Shown here: positions 24,760 to 35,441 of the stretch, in pieces
Numbering within the stretch: the stretch's first letter is position 1
How the letters are laid out: each line of letters opens with the position of its first letter
NCBI RefSeq assembly: GCF_046630445.1
Contig: NC_092336.1
Coordinates: 502,711,001-502,775,000 of the forward strand
Direction of reading: 5' to 3'
From: Rutidosis leptorrhynchoides
Taxonomy: Eukaryota; Streptophyta; Magnoliopsida; Asterales; Asteraceae
DNA: 64,000 nt
The notes under the pieces: model-generated
The model's database searches: none
What the model was told of the DNA's origin: nothing
Seen by the model: the letters and a program-made list of their open reading frames with translations, nothing else
Position numbers and translations under genes: made by a program

Positions 24760-25198
24760 CGTGAAAGCGCAAAAGATTATGAAGAAGGGACGTCTTGCTG
24801 TCCTAGCGCATGTGAAAACGGTAGAAACCGAGGTGAAGAGTGTAAACAACGTTCGAATTGTGAACGAATTTTCCGATATCTTCCCTGAAGAATTGCCTGG
24901 ATTACCGCCACTGAGAGTAGTAGAGTTTCAGATCGACTTAGTGCCAGGAGCTACACCTGTAGCTCGCGCACCTTATAGACTCGTACCTTCCGAGATGCAA
25001 GAATTATAGAGTCAACTACAAGAGCTGTTAGACCTTGGATTTATCAAACCAAGTTTCTCGCCTTGGGGCACACCTGTGTTGTTTGTGAAGAAGAAGGATA
25101 GATCCTTCCGTATGTGTATCGACTACCGTGAACTCAACAAATTGATGATCAAGAATCGGTATCCTCTTCCCCGAATTGACGATCTTTTTGATCAACTT
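24760..25198 (+). mobile_element. Element C RT, N-terminal part, up to the D insertion
   Basis: Shows the protease-RT linker ([20 protein letters not shown]) and RT fingers ([40 protein letters not shown]). Sequence stops at target repeat AACTT (25194-25198), where the solo LTR of D starts, and continues at 26739. This copy is defective. Confidence 0.9.
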
Positions 25199-26379
25199 TG
25201 TAACGACCCGTCAAAATCGCTATTGACGCGGTACGTTAATCATTGATTCCACAGTGAGGTTTTGACCTCTATATGATACGTTTTGATAAAATATTGCATT
25301 CATTAAAATAAGTCACTTTCTAAACATAGAAAGTTATAAATATGTGGGCGAGTGCTTAGGTATAAGCAAAACCCCAAAATACATAAGTCTTTAATTTGCA
25401 GGTTGACATCACAGTCCAATTATTTATTACACAACGCAGTTTTATTTTGAATGCAATAAACTTTGTACAAAGCATGAGAGACTCCATGCAGGCAACAAGC
25501 ACATCACAGCGGAAGCATTCTAAGGACCTGAGAATAAAACATGCTAAAAAGTCAACACGGATGTTGGTGAGTTATAGGTTTAATTGCTCGAGTCATAAAC
25601 ATATATAAAGATAGACCACAAGATTTCATCAAAAGTTTATCAATAGATTCTACGTAACAGAGCACCCTGGTAACTAAACTTAACGCTATAGTGATAATTA
25701 CCCCATTCGTTTTAATACGCGCAAACCAACGTGTCTTAAACTCAAATAACATACGTCCGTTAAAAGGCTAGCGCTCTAGCTCGGACGGGGATGTCAAGCC
25801 CTATGGATCCATATACAATTATTCGCGCCCACCAGTCCATATCCTATGTACTGGCAGCTACTAGTTACCAAAGCTAAGGGATTTTCGGTTTAACTCAGTG
25901 TAGAATTTTGTATGTACTTGTGTCTTATTGCGTTTAAAATAAATTGCATGTATTCTCAGCCCAAAAATATTTAAAGTATTTAAAAAAAGGAGACTATAAC
26001 TCACAGTTCAATATTGCGATTCAATATTGTAGGCAAATTGCGTAGACGTAATGATGGTAGATGACTGTATGGTTGGCCTTGGATTCAAGAATAATACCCC
26101 GAATAATACCTAATATTTCCTTAGCTTAAAGCGGTTTGAAACCCGAATTAAAAACACCCTCGTATATACCTTATTATTATTAAAATTAAATTTAAAATTA
26201 TAATTATAATATAAATATAAATATTAAGAGAAATATGAAAAACATCGTCGAACAAACTGCGTATTTATATTACTTTTCGATTTACTGTAGCTCATGCGAT
26301 CGCATGAGTTTTCAGTGTTTTTGCCATGCGATCGCATGGCCGCCTTTTCTGTTTCTGTTTGCTAGTTCGTCGACATCAA

Positions 26380-26575
26380 ATAGTATTTACTGTAGCAAAT
26401 AGTGTTTTACTGTAGCAAATAGTGTTTACTGTAGCAAATAGTGTTTACTGTAGGAAATCACTGTAGCGCTGTAGAAAAATACGGTTTCACTGTAGTAAAT
26501 AGTGTTTTACTGTAGCAAAGTCATTTTTACTGTAGCAATTAATGTTTTACTGTAGGAAAGTCGTTTTTACTTGTA
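26380..26575. repeat. TTTACTGTAGCAAATAGTG minisatellite in D LTR
   Basis: About nine imperfect units of 18-20 bp built on ACTGTAGCAAATAGTG. The same array is at 27831-28025 and at 35139-35325 with different unit counts, so it changes length between LTR copies. Confidence 0.9.
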
Positions 26576-26579
26576 CATC

Positions 26580-26582
<3 letters not shown>

Positions 26583-26658
<76 letters not shown>
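26583..26658. repeat. (AT)n microsatellite in D solo LTR
   Basis: About 75 bases of AT. Matching tracts are about 70 bases at 28036-28106 and about 26 bases at 35336-35361. Confidence 0.95.
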
Positions 26659-26661
<3 letters not shown>

Positions 26662-26738
26662 CATATATGTATATTTACATAATATTAAATCATAAAGAGA
26701 ATTGGTTTAAATTAGTCGAAATTTTTCGGGTCATCACA

Positions 26739-27831
26739 AACTTCAAGGATCGAGTGTTTACTCTAAGATTGATTTGCGATCTGGTTATCACCAGTTGAGG
26801 GTGAAGGAAAGTGATGTGGTGAAAACTGCGTTCAGAACCCGTTATGGTCATTATGAATTTCTCGTGATGCCATTCGGATTAACCAACGCACCTTCCGTGT
26901 TCATGGACCTCATGAATCGTGTCTGCAAGCCATACCTGGATAAGTTCGTTATCGTCTTCATAGATGATATCCTCATCTACTCTAAGAGCGAAGAAGAGCA
27001 TGAGCAACACCTCCGGCTAGTACTTGAACTCTTGAGACAGGAGCAACTTTATGCGAAATTCTCCAAGTGTGAATTTTGGTTGAAGGAAGTCCAATTTCTG
27101 GGTCATGTTGTGAGCGACCAGGGTATCAAAGTTGATCCCGCCAAGATTGAAGCTATCAGCAAGTGGGAGACCCCCACTACTCCGACGCACATTCGCCAAT
27201 TCCTAGGTCTCGTCGGTTACTACCGAAGGTTTATTGAAGGATTCTCTCTGATTGCGCGTCCTTATACCGCATTGACTCACAAAGGGAAGAAGTTCATTTG
27301 GGAACCCGCACACGAATCAGCATTTCAAACTTTGAAGAAGAAGTTAACCACCACACCTATCTTATCACTTTCTGAGGGCAGTGACGACTTTGTTGTTTAT
27401 TGCGATGCTTCGAAAAGTGGTTTTGGTTGTGTACTGATGCAACGATCAAAGGTTATTGCCTATGCTTCTCGTCAACTGAAGATTCACGAGCGGAACTACA
27501 CTACGCACGATCTTAAACTTGGAGCCATTGTCTTTGCGCTCAAATTGTGGAGACACTATTTGTATGGAACTAAGAGCACTATCTTCACCGATCACAAGAG
27601 CCTCCAACACATCTTTGATCAGAAGAAACTGAATATGAGATAGCATCGATGTATCGAGACACTAATCGACTACGATTATGAACTTTGCTATCATCCTGGC
27701 AAGGCCAATGTTGTAGCTGACGCTATAAGCCGAAAGGAGAGGACGACACCTCTTCGTGTTAGGGCTCTGAACATCACCATCCATTCAAACCTCAACAGCC
27801 AGATCAGAGTCACCCAAGATGAGGCTCTCAA
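26739..27831 (+). mobile_element. Element C pol segment, first copy of a tandem duplication
   Basis: RT palm and connection with the FIDD box ([18 protein letters not shown]) near 26960, then RNase H ([15 protein letters not shown] near 27400; [12 protein letters not shown] near 27590). It is about 99.6% identical to 35442-36534. It ends abruptly at CTCTCAA, where LTR sequence of D takes over with a three-base overlap (CAA). This partial copy is non-functional. Confidence 0.92.
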
Positions 27832-28032
27832 ATAGTGTTTTACTGTAGCAAATAGTGTTTACTGTAGCAAATAGTGTTTAATGTAGCAAATCACTGTAGC
27901 AAAGTCGTTTTCACTGTAGCACTGTAGCAAAATACGGTTTCACTGTAGCAAATAGTGTTTTACTGTAGCAAAGTTATTTTTACTGTAGCAATTAATGTTT
28001 TACTGTAGGAAAGTCGTTTTTACTTGTACATC

Positions 28033-28110
<78 letters not shown>

Positions 28111-28187
28111 CATATATGTATATTTACATAATATTAAATCATAAAGAGAATTGGTTTAAATTAGTCGAAATTTTTCGGGTCATCACA
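27829..28187 (-). mobile_element. Element D 3' LTR, partial
   Basis: About 357 bp matching the sense 5' end of the D LTR: minisatellite, AT run, and the border CGGGTCATCACA at 28187. It adjoins the D polypurine tract and coding region on the right, and joins directly to duplicated C pol on the left. Confidence 0.9.
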
Positions 28188-31100
28188 GTACCTCCCCGTT
28201 AAAGAAAATTTCGTCCCGAAATTTTGAGTAGTACCTGTTTCATGAGCGCTATCAGTGAACAAATGTGGATACTTTTGCTTCATCTGATCTTCACGTTCCC
28301 AAGTAAACTCGGGTCCTCGTCTTGCGTTCCAACGAACCCTAACTATCGGTATTTTGCTTTGTTTTAATTGTTTGACCTCATGGTCCATGATTTCAACAGG
28401 TTCTTCGATAAAATGGAGTTTATCATTGATTCGTATTTCGTCAAGAGGAATTACGACATCCTCTTCAGCTAAACATTTCTTCAAATTTGACACGTGAAAT
28501 GTGTCGTGAACACTACTAAGTTCTTGCGGTAGCTTTAATCGATAAGCAACTGCTCCAATTCTTTCGGTGATTTCAAAGGGTCCTACGTACCTAGGACTTA
28601 GCTTTCCTCGTTTACCGAATCGTACAACGCCTTTCCAGGGTGACACTTTCAACATGACTTTGTCGCCCACTTGAAATTCTAGCGGTTTTCTTCTTACATC
28701 AGCATAACTCTTTTGGCGACTCATGGCCGTTTTCAATCGCTGTTGTATTTGAATGATCTTTTCGGTGGTTTCGTGAATAATTTCTGATCCAGTAAGTTGT
28801 CTTTCTCCTACTTCACTCCAACAGATAGGAGATCTGTACTTTCTACCGTAAAGTGCTTCAAATGGTGCTGCGTTGATGCTCGTATGATAGCTGTTATTGT
28901 ATGAAAATTCTGCCAACGGTAAGTGTCGATCCCAACTGGTTCCAAAGTCAATCACGCATGCCCGTAACATGTCTTCCAATGTTTGTATTGTTCTTTCACT
29001 TTGACCATCTGTCTGTGGGTGATAAGCGGTGCTCATATCTAATCGAGTTCCCAATGCTTTTTGTAATGACTGCCAGAAACGTGATGTGAATCGGGTGTCG
29101 CGATCAGATATGATAGAGATGGGTACACCATGCCTGGAAACTACTTCCTTCAAATATAGGCGTGCTAATTTCTCCATACTGTCTGTCTCCTTTATTGGTA
29201 GAAAGTGAGCTGATTTAGTTAGACGATCAACTATCACCCAAATAGTATCATGACTACTTGCAGTCCTTGGAAATTTCGTAATGAAATCCATAGTTATTCT
29301 TTCCCATTTCCACTGCGGAATTTCTGGTTGTTGCAGTAATCCTGACGGCTTTTGGTGCTCAGCTTTGACCTTTGCACACGTCAAACATTTGCTTACATAA
29401 GTAGCAATTTCTGTCTTCATATTAGGCCACCAATAAAACTTCTTGAGATCGTGGTACATTTTCCCGTTTCCTGGGTGAATTGAGTACCTCGTTTTGTGTG
29501 CTTCATCTAGTACTAGTTGCCTTAGATTACCATATTTTGGTACCCATATCCTATCAGCAAAATACAGGGTTCCATCGGCTTTTACCTCAAGCTGTTTTTC
29601 TAACCCTCTGCTCATTTCGCCTTTTTCATTTTCTTCTTTTAAAGCTTCTAACTGTGCTGCTTGAATTTGCTTTGTGAGATCGGTACGAATTGTAATATTC
29701 AAAGCTCGGACCCTAAGAGGTTTTACTCTTTCTTTTCGACTTAGGGCATCAGCTACAACATTAGCCTTTCCGGGGTGGTAACGGATTTCACAATCGTAAT
29801 CGTTTAACAACTCTACCCAGCGACGTTGTCTCATATTGAGTTGTTTTTGATCAAAAATATGCTGAAGACTCTTATGGTCGGTGTACACTGTACACTTGGT
29901 GCCATATAGATAGTGTCTCCATATTTTGAGTGCAAAAACTACAGCTCCAAGTTCCAAATCGTGTGTCGTATAGTTCTTTTCATGAATTTTTAGTTGTCGT
30001 GAGGCATATGCGATAACTTTTGTGCGTTGCATTAATACACATCCTAAACCTTGGCGCGAAGCGTCACAATAGATCACGAAATCATCATTTCCTTCTGGTA
30101 ATGACAAAATGGGTGCAGACGTTAACTTCTTCTTTAATAACTGGAATGAGGATTCCTGTTCCGTGGACCAATCATACTTCTTTCCCTTTTGAGTCAATGA
30201 AGTTAAGGGTTTGGCGATTCTAGAGAAATCTTGAATGAATCTTCGGTAGTAACCAGCAAGACCTAAGAATTGGCGGATTTGTGTTGGAGTCTTCGGTGTT
30301 TCCCATTTACTAATGGCTTCGATCTTGGCAGGGTCAACTTTAATTCCATGTTTACTGACAACATGTCCCAAAAATTGTACTTCTTGTAACCAGAAATCAC
30401 ACTTCGAAAATTTTGCGTACAATTCTTCTTTCTTGAGTATCTCCAGTACCAGTCTTAAGTGTTGCTCATGTTCTTCCTTGTTCTTCGAGTAAATCAATAT
30501 GTCATCGATAAAAACAATGACAAATTTGTCTAAATACGGTCTACAGATGCGATTCATTAGATCCATGAATACTGCTGGAGCATTAGTTAATCCAAAAGGC
30601 ATGACTAAAAATTCATAGTGACCGTAACGGGTTCTGAACGCTGTTTTAGGAACATCTTCTTCCTTCACTCTCAGCTGATGATATCCGGAGCGTAGATCAA
30701 TCTTAGAATAAACACTTGATCCTTGCAATTGATCAAACAAATCATCAATCCTCGGTAATGGGTACCGATTCTTGATCGTTAATTTGTTTAATTCTCGGTA
30801 ATCTATGCACATTCTCATAGATCCATCCTTCTTCTTGACGAACAGAATAGGAGCACCCCAAGGTGAAAAACTAGGACGAATAAATCCACGGTCCGATAAT
30901 TCTTGCAACTGGTCTTGTAATTCTTGCATTTCTGAAGGTGCAAGTCTATATGGAGATCGGGCTACAGGTGCAGCTCCTGGTATGAGATCAATCTGGAATT
31001 CTACACATCTGAGTGGAGGTAGCCCCGGTAATTCTTTTGGAAATACTCCGGGATATTCTCTTACAACCGGCATGTCATCAATGCTTCTTTCTTCAGTATC

Positions 31101-32651
31101 GATCTTCTTTACGTGTGCCAGAATAGCATAACAACCTTTTCTTATAAGTTTCTGGGCCTTCATACAGCTGATAAAGTTCAGTTTTGAGTTGTTCTTCTCC
31201 CCATAAATCATTAATGACGTTTCATCCTTACGAGGGATGCGGATTGCTTTCTCAGCGCAAACAACTTCCGCTCTTGTTTTGGACATCCAGTCCATGCCAA
31301 CGATTACGTCAAAACTTCCTAATTCTACGGGTATCAAATCGATTTTGAAGGTTTCACCAGCGAGATTCATTTCGCAACCATGGCAAATTTTATCGGCTTT
31401 TATCAGTTTACCATTAGCTAATTCAATAGTATATTTATCGTCTAGAGGTAATGATGCACATTTTAGTTTAAAACTAAAGTCTTTACACATATAACTTCTA
31501 TCAGCACCCGTATCAAACATAATAGAAGCTAGTTGATTATTAACGGTAAACGTACCCGTGACAAGATTAGGATCCTCACGTGCTTTACTGGCACTAACAT
31601 TAAATGCCCTCCCACGTGCGGGTTCTTTGTTCTTCTCCTTATCAGGGCATTGATTTATAAAGTGACCAGACTTCCCGCATCCATAACATTTCTTGACATC
31701 GGTCGATTTTGTCTTTACTTCAGAAACGGTGGCATAACAATCTTTCGCCACATGTCCTTTCTTGTTACACTTGTCACAGACCACTTGGCAATAACCTGCA
31801 TGATGTGTGTAACATCTTTTGCAGAACGGATGGGGTCCCTTATAGTTTGGACTTGCAGTTGCCCCATCTTGGTTACCTTTAAAAGTTTCTTGTTTCTTCA
31901 GGTGAGTACTTTTGCCCTTATAGTCTTCCCATTTCCTCTTTCCTTCAGTTGTCTTGACTTCGGTAATTGGTGCCTTAATCGAACTCTCTGTGATCTGGTC
32001 CATGAGTTGGTGTGCCATTGTCATGGCTTCCTGCATCGTATTCGGTTTGGACGATGTAACATTTCCTTTGATATTGATAGATAAACCGTCAATATACATT
32101 TCTATCTTTCGTTTCTCGTTTGGCACCAATTCGGGACACAACAAGGCTAGTTCCATGAAACGCTTTTCATAGTTATTGAGATTCGCGCCGATAACCTTCA
32201 GATTACGTAACTCAGATTCCATTTTTCTGATCTCGTTTCGAGGACAGTACTCCTCGATTAGCATCTTTTTCAGTTCTTCCCAAGAGATATCATATGCCGT
32301 ATCTATTCCTTCTGCTTTAGCATAATTGTTCCACCAAGTAAGTGCACCGTCTTGCAACGTACACGAAGCATACTTTGACTTGTCTCCGTTCGCACAATTA
32401 CTGATTTTGAAAACGGACTCCATCTTTTCAAACCATCGGGTTAGACCGACTGGTCCCTCGGTTCCACTAAACGTCTGTGGTTTGCATCCTTGAAAAGTTT
32501 TGTATGAGCATCCGTTTCGTGAGTTTGTGTTTACGGCTGCTGCTTTGGCTGCTGCTTCGGCTGTTGCTTTTGCTGCCTCGGCTGCAGCAATTCTTTCATT
32601 CACACGTTTCTCGACTAGTTGCTCAAACTCAGCATCCGACATTTGAGACAT
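28161..32651 (-). CDS. Element D Gag-Pol polyprotein with chromodomain
   Basis: A single 1496-residue frame, the expected size for chromoviruses that fuse gag and pol. Domains by residue: gag core about 45-230 ([19 protein letters not shown]), zinc knuckles about 277-335 ([28 protein letters not shown]), protease DTGA at 380-383, RT about 560-780 with FIDD at 714-717, RNase H about 855-970 (Asp863, Asp925, Asp968), integrase finger about 1058-1092 and catalytic Asp1122, Asp1183, Glu1219 (D35E), chromodomain about 1410-1466 ending YPHLF. The start is the first Met ([16 protein letters not shown]), preceded by AT-rich leader. The last codons run through the polypurine tract into the 3' LTR. In the cell it would form particles, copy RNA to DNA and integrate, the chromodomain guiding it to silent chromatin (family knowledge). 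Whether it is expressed is unknown. Confidence 0.95.
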   Translation of the reverse strand: MSQMSDAEFEQLVEKRVNERIAAAEAAKATAEAAAKAAAVNTNSRNGCSYKTFQGCKPQTFSGTEGPVGLTRWFEKMESVFKISNCANGDKSKYASCTLQDGALTWWNNYAKAEGIDTAYDISWEELKKMLIEEYCPRNEIRKMESELRNLKVIGANLNNYEKRFMELALLCPELVPNEKRKIEMYIDGLSINIKGNVTSSKPNTMQEAMTMAHQLMDQITESSIKAPITEVKTTEGKRKWEDYKGKSTHLKKQETFKGNQDGATASPNYKGPHPFCKRCYTHHAGYCQVVCDKCNKKGHVAKDCYATVSEVKTKSTDVKKCYGCGKSGHFINQCPDKEKNKEPARGRAFNVSASKAREDPNLVTGTFTVNNQLASIMFDTGADRSYMCKDFSFKLKCASLPLDDKYTIELANGKLIKADKICHGCEMNLAGETFKIDLIPVELGSFDVIVGMDWMSKTRAEVVCAEKAIRIPRKDETSLMIYGEKNNSKLNFISCMKAQKLIRKGCYAILAHVKKIDTEERSIDDMPVVREYPGVFPKELPGLPPLRCVEFQIDLIPGAAPVARSPYRLAPSEMQELQDQLQELSDRGFIRPSFSPWGAPILFVKKKDGSMRMCIDYRELNKLTIKNRYPLPRIDDLFDQLQGSSVYSKIDLRSGYHQLRVKEEDVPKTAFRTRYGHYEFLVMPFGLTNAPAVFMDLMNRICRPYLDKFVIVFIDDILIYSKNKEEHEQHLRLVLEILKKEELYAKFSKCDFWLQEVQFLGHVVSKHGIKVDPAKIEAISKWETPKTPTQIRQFLGLAGYYRRFIQDFSRIAKPLTSLTQKGKKYDWSTEQESSFQLLKKKLTSAPILSLPEGNDDFVIYCDASRQGLGCVLMQRTKVIAYASRQLKIHEKNYTTHDLELGAVVFALKIWRHYLYGTKCTVYTDHKSLQHIFDQKQLNMRQRRWVELLNDYDCEIRYHPGKANVVADALSRKERVKPLRVRALNITIRTDLTKQIQAAQLEALKEENEKGEMSRGLEKQLEVKADGTLYFADRIWVPKYGNLRQLVLDEAHKTRYSIHPGNGKMYHDLKKFYWWPNMKTEIATYVSKCLTCAKVKAEHQKPSGLLQQPEIPQWKWERITMDFITKFPRTASSHDTIWVIVDRLTKSAHFLPIKETDSMEKLARLYLKEVVSRHGVPISIISDRDTRFTSRFWQSLQKALGTRLDMSTAYHPQTDGQSERTIQTLEDMLRACVIDFGTSWDRHLPLAEFSYNNSYHTSINAAPFEALYGRKYRSPICWSEVGERQLTGSEIIHETTEKIIQIQQRLKTAMSRQKSYADVRRKPLEFQVGDKVMLKVSPWKGVVRFGKRGKLSPRYVGPFEITERIGAVAYRLKLPQELSSVHDTFHVSNLKKCLAEEDVVIPLDEIRINDKLHFIEEPVEIMDHEVKQLKQSKIPIVRVRWNARRGPEFTWEREDQMKQKYPHLFTDSAHETGTTQNFGTKFSLTGRYCDDPKNFD
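28188..28225 (-). other. Polypurine-tract region of element D
   Basis: In minus sense it contains GGGACGAAATTTTCTTTAAC and GGGGAGGTAC, ending at the LTR start TGTGATGACCC. The gag-pol frame passes through it. Confidence 0.85.
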
Positions 32652-32801
32652 GTTTCTTCAATAAACACAACAGATATAATTTAATCATATAGAATATTAT
32701 AGGTAAAATGAGTTGTCAATAGTTAATCGTAGCATATTAATAATATGAACCGATTATTATAAAAGCCTTTTCTTCTTATTAGCATTTTATAATTATTTCT
32801 A

Positions 32802-32821
32802 GGGTATTACCTACCCGTTAA
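32802..32821 (-). other. Internal polypurine-like motif of element D
   Basis: In minus sense TTAACGGGTAGGTAATACCC, located between the pre-gag frame and gag. It is identical to the motif in LARD1 at 14057-14076 and shares its core with the border tracts of LARD1 and LARD2. It could be a second plus-strand primer, or a relic. Confidence 0.6.
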
Positions 32822-33099
32822 GTTCATACATAATAGCTAGTACAAGGAATTAACTACTAAAATCCTAATAATATTCCACTATGAAAAATTATAGCGAGTT
32901 ACTACATTATTATGTAATAATAATAATAAGAAGTAGTAATAATACAAATAATCATTCCATGCATTTATTATTAATAAACCAAAATAATACAATACCATAC
33001 AATACTGATATTTTACATATGCTTATTTTACATAACAAGATAGAGTAGCACACATAAGCAATAAAATAGCGCATGGAAGATTTATGGTTGCGAGGTCGT

Positions 33100-33786
33100 T
33101 TATTCAGAACTATCAGAAACTTCTTCCCATTTGGTTCTCTCTGCCAATTGTTTGTGTGCACATGGTCCGACAGACATTCTGGCAGTGTATTTTATTTTTA
33201 GTTGGGGTTTTGAGGTACCCGTTGCCTCAGTGGGTTTAATACAATAAGGGTGGTTACGGATCGAATGGTCCTGTTCTTTTTTAATAATTAAGGACATTTT
33301 ATTATTGTGGTTGTTTTTATTATCTATTGCAAGTTGGAATTTCTCCTTAGTGATCTCTTTTATTTCATTAGCGAAATCCTCCTCCTTACTGATCTCGTCT
33401 GATGACGAACTGTCTGAGTCATGTGTAGGAGAATATGATGACGAACTGCAAGAATATGTACCGGTGGTCATGAACCGAAATCTGCCAGGCGTAATCGGCA
33501 CAACCCGCTCGTCGGCGGTATATCTGGACCAATGTCCATATTTGTTTAGAAATGGACGATCCTCGTTTACTCCAGGGATCATGGTTCCATGCCAACGATA
33601 CTGTGGCTCCGGAAAACTAGAGTTGGGTGGAGCTGGAACCTCCTCTGGGTTTACCGGGAGTTGAGATTCCCCGGCTAACACAATTTCTTCTTTAAAAGGT
33701 ATTTGAACGCCCTTTTCAGTTGTGGATAGAATAGATTCAGTGTCCGATTCCGAGTCGTACAAAATGATAGGATTAGAAGAAGTCAT
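33100..33786 (-). CDS. Element D pre-gag accessory protein, unknown function
   Basis: A 228-residue frame begins MTSSNPIILYDSESDTES, about 180 bases after the primer site and 450 bases upstream of gag. The N-terminus is acidic. A central block (about residues 62-105) contains TMIPGVNEDRPFLNKYGHW and VVPITPGRFRF. A Ser/Asp-rich acidic run follows (DSDSSSSDEISKEED), then a Lys-rich C-terminal half (KEFQ- and KIKYTARM-like segments) ending EEVSDSSE. There is no zinc finger, membrane segment or signal peptide. The block and the acidic run recur in the pre-gag region of element C, which argues it is a real protein. Function is unknown; it is not gag, pol or envelope by any motif I can see. Confidence 0.75.
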   Translation of the reverse strand: MTSSNPIILYDSESDTESILSTTEKGVQIPFKEEIVLAGESQLPVNPEEVPAPPNSSFPEPQYRWHGTMIPGVNEDRPFLNKYGHWSRYTADERVVPITPGRFRFMTTGTYSCSSSSYSPTHDSDSSSSDEISKEEDFANEIKEITKEKFQLAIDNKNNHNNKMSLIIKKEQDHSIRNHPYCIKPTEATGTSKPQLKIKYTARMSVGPCAHKQLAERTKWEEVSDSSE

Positions 33787-33891
33787 CTATCACATAATTG
33801 AAACAACAATTACGTTAGCATATAAATATATCACATATAATGTTTTTGACCAAATAATAAGCAAAAATCAGGAAAAACAGATATGGTCATA

Positions 33892-33910
33892 GTCCAGACT
33901 CACTAATACA
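33892..33910 (-). other. Leader motif downstream of D primer site
   Basis: In minus sense TGTATTAGTGAGTCTGGAC, matching the leader motifs of C and LARD1. Confidence 0.65.
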
Positions 33911-33967
33911 TCCTAACAATTACCAGTTAAACACAATAATGTAATTTCTGGTTCCCTATGACCTCAA

Positions 33968-33979
33968 GCTCGGATACCA
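33968..33979 (-). other. Primer-binding site of element D (tRNA-Met)
   Basis: In minus sense TGGTATCCGAGC, one base off the canonical initiator-Met site, two bases inside the 5' LTR. Confidence 0.9.
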
Positions 33980-33981
33980 AC

Positions 33982-35441
33982 TGTAACGACCCGTCAAAAT
34001 CGCTATTGACGCGGTACGTTAATCATTGATTCCACAGTGAGGTTTTGACCTCTATATGATACGTTTTGATAAAATATTGCATTCATTAAAATAAGTGACT
34101 TTCTAAACATAGAAAGTTATAAACATGTGGGCGAGTGCTTAGGTATAAGCAAAACCCCAAAATACATAAGTCTTTAATTTACAGGTTGACATCACAGTCC
34201 AATTATTTATTACACAACGCAGTTTTATTTTGAATGCAATAAACTTTGTACAAAGCATGAGAGACTCCATGCAGGCAACAAGCACATCACAGCGGAAGCA
34301 TTCTAAGGACCTGAGAATAAAACATGCTAAAAAGTCAACACGGATGTTGGTGAGTTATAGGTTTAATTGCTCGAGTCATAAACATATATAAAGATAGACC
34401 ACAAGATTTCATCAAAAGTTTATCAATAGATTCTACGTAACAGAGCACCCTGGTAACTAAACTTAACGCTATAGTGATAATTACCCCATTCGTTTTAATA
34501 CGCGCAAACCAACGTGTCTTAAACTCAAATAACATACGTCCGTTAAAAGGCTAGCGCTCTAGCTCGGACGGGGATGTCAAGCCCTATGGATCCATATACA
34601 ATTATTCGCGCCCACCAGTCCATATCCTATGTACTGGCAGCTACTAGTTACCAAAGCTAAGGGATTTTCGGTTTAACTCAGTGTAGAATTTTGTATGTAC
34701 TTGTGTCTTATTGCGTTTAAAATAAATTGCATGTATTCTCAGCCCAAAAATATTTAAAGTATTTAAAAAAAGGAGACTATAACTCACAGTTCAATATTGC
34801 GATTCAATATTGTAGGCAAATTGCGTAGACGTAATGATGGTAGATGACTATATGGTTGGCCTTGGATTCAAGAATAATACCCCGAATAATACCTAATATT
34901 TCCTTAGCTTAAAGCGGTTTGAAACCCGAATTAAAAACACCCTCGTATATACCTTATTATTATTAAAATTAAATTTAAAATTATAATTATAATATAAATA
35001 TAAATATTAAGAGAAATATGAAAAACATCGTCGAACAAACTGCGTATTTATATTACTTTTCGATTTACTGTAGCTCATGCGATCGCATGGCCGCCTTTTC
35101 TGTTTCTGTTTGCTAGTTCGTCGACATCAAATAGTATTTACTGTAGCAAATAGTGTTTTGCTGTAGCAAATAGTGTTTACTGTAGCAAATAGTGTTTACT
35201 GTAGCAAATCACTGTAGCACTGTAGCAAAATACGGTTTCACTGTAGCAAATAGTGTTTTACTGTAGCAAAGTCATTTTTACTGTAGCAATTAATGTTTTA
35301 CTGTAGGAAAGTCGTTTTTACTTGTACATCTTATAATATATATATATATATATATATATACATACATATATGTATATTTACATAATATTAAATCATAAAG
35401 AGAATTGGTTTAAATTAGTCGAAATTTTTCGGGTCATCACA
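33982..35441 (-). mobile_element. Element D 5' LTR (1460 bp)
   Basis: Bounded by TGTAACGACCCG and CGGGTCATCACA, followed by AACTT. It is shorter than the solo LTR because of a shorter AT run, fewer minisatellite units and loss of one palindrome unit. It contains the AG-acceptor-like box (about 34292-34365) and the two-hairpin block (34549-34600). Confidence 0.94.

Larger units (their letters stand above)
25199..26738 (-). mobile_element. Element D solo LTR (1540 bp) in element C
   Basis: Bounded by TGTAACGACCCG and CGGGTCATCACA and by AACTT direct repeats (25194-25198, 26739-26743). It is nearly identical to the D 5' LTR at 33982-35441, apart from the AT-run length and one copy of the CATGCGATCGCATG palindrome. 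No internal region is attached on either side, so it is a solo LTR formed by LTR-LTR recombination. Confidence 0.93.
27829..35441 (-). mobile_element. Element D: Ty3/Gypsy chromovirus with pre-gag frame and uninterrupted gag-pol
   Basis: Minus-sense element with 5' LTR 33982-35441, primer site 33968-33979, pre-gag frame 33100-33786, gag-pol 28161-32651, polypurine tract 28188-28225 and a partial 3' LTR. The right flank AACTT (35442-35446) matches the repeat around the solo LTR, so both descend from one insertion in C. The protein-coding frames look whole; the left LTR is incomplete. It is related to C throughout gag-pol but a distinct family by LTR. Near identity of the duplicated flanks shows the rearrangement is recent. 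Confidence 0.93.

Noticed and set aside
31533-32084. Plus-strand frame of 183 residues opposite D gag
   Set aside because: Antisense shadow of the intact gag-pol frame; no independent motif or start context.
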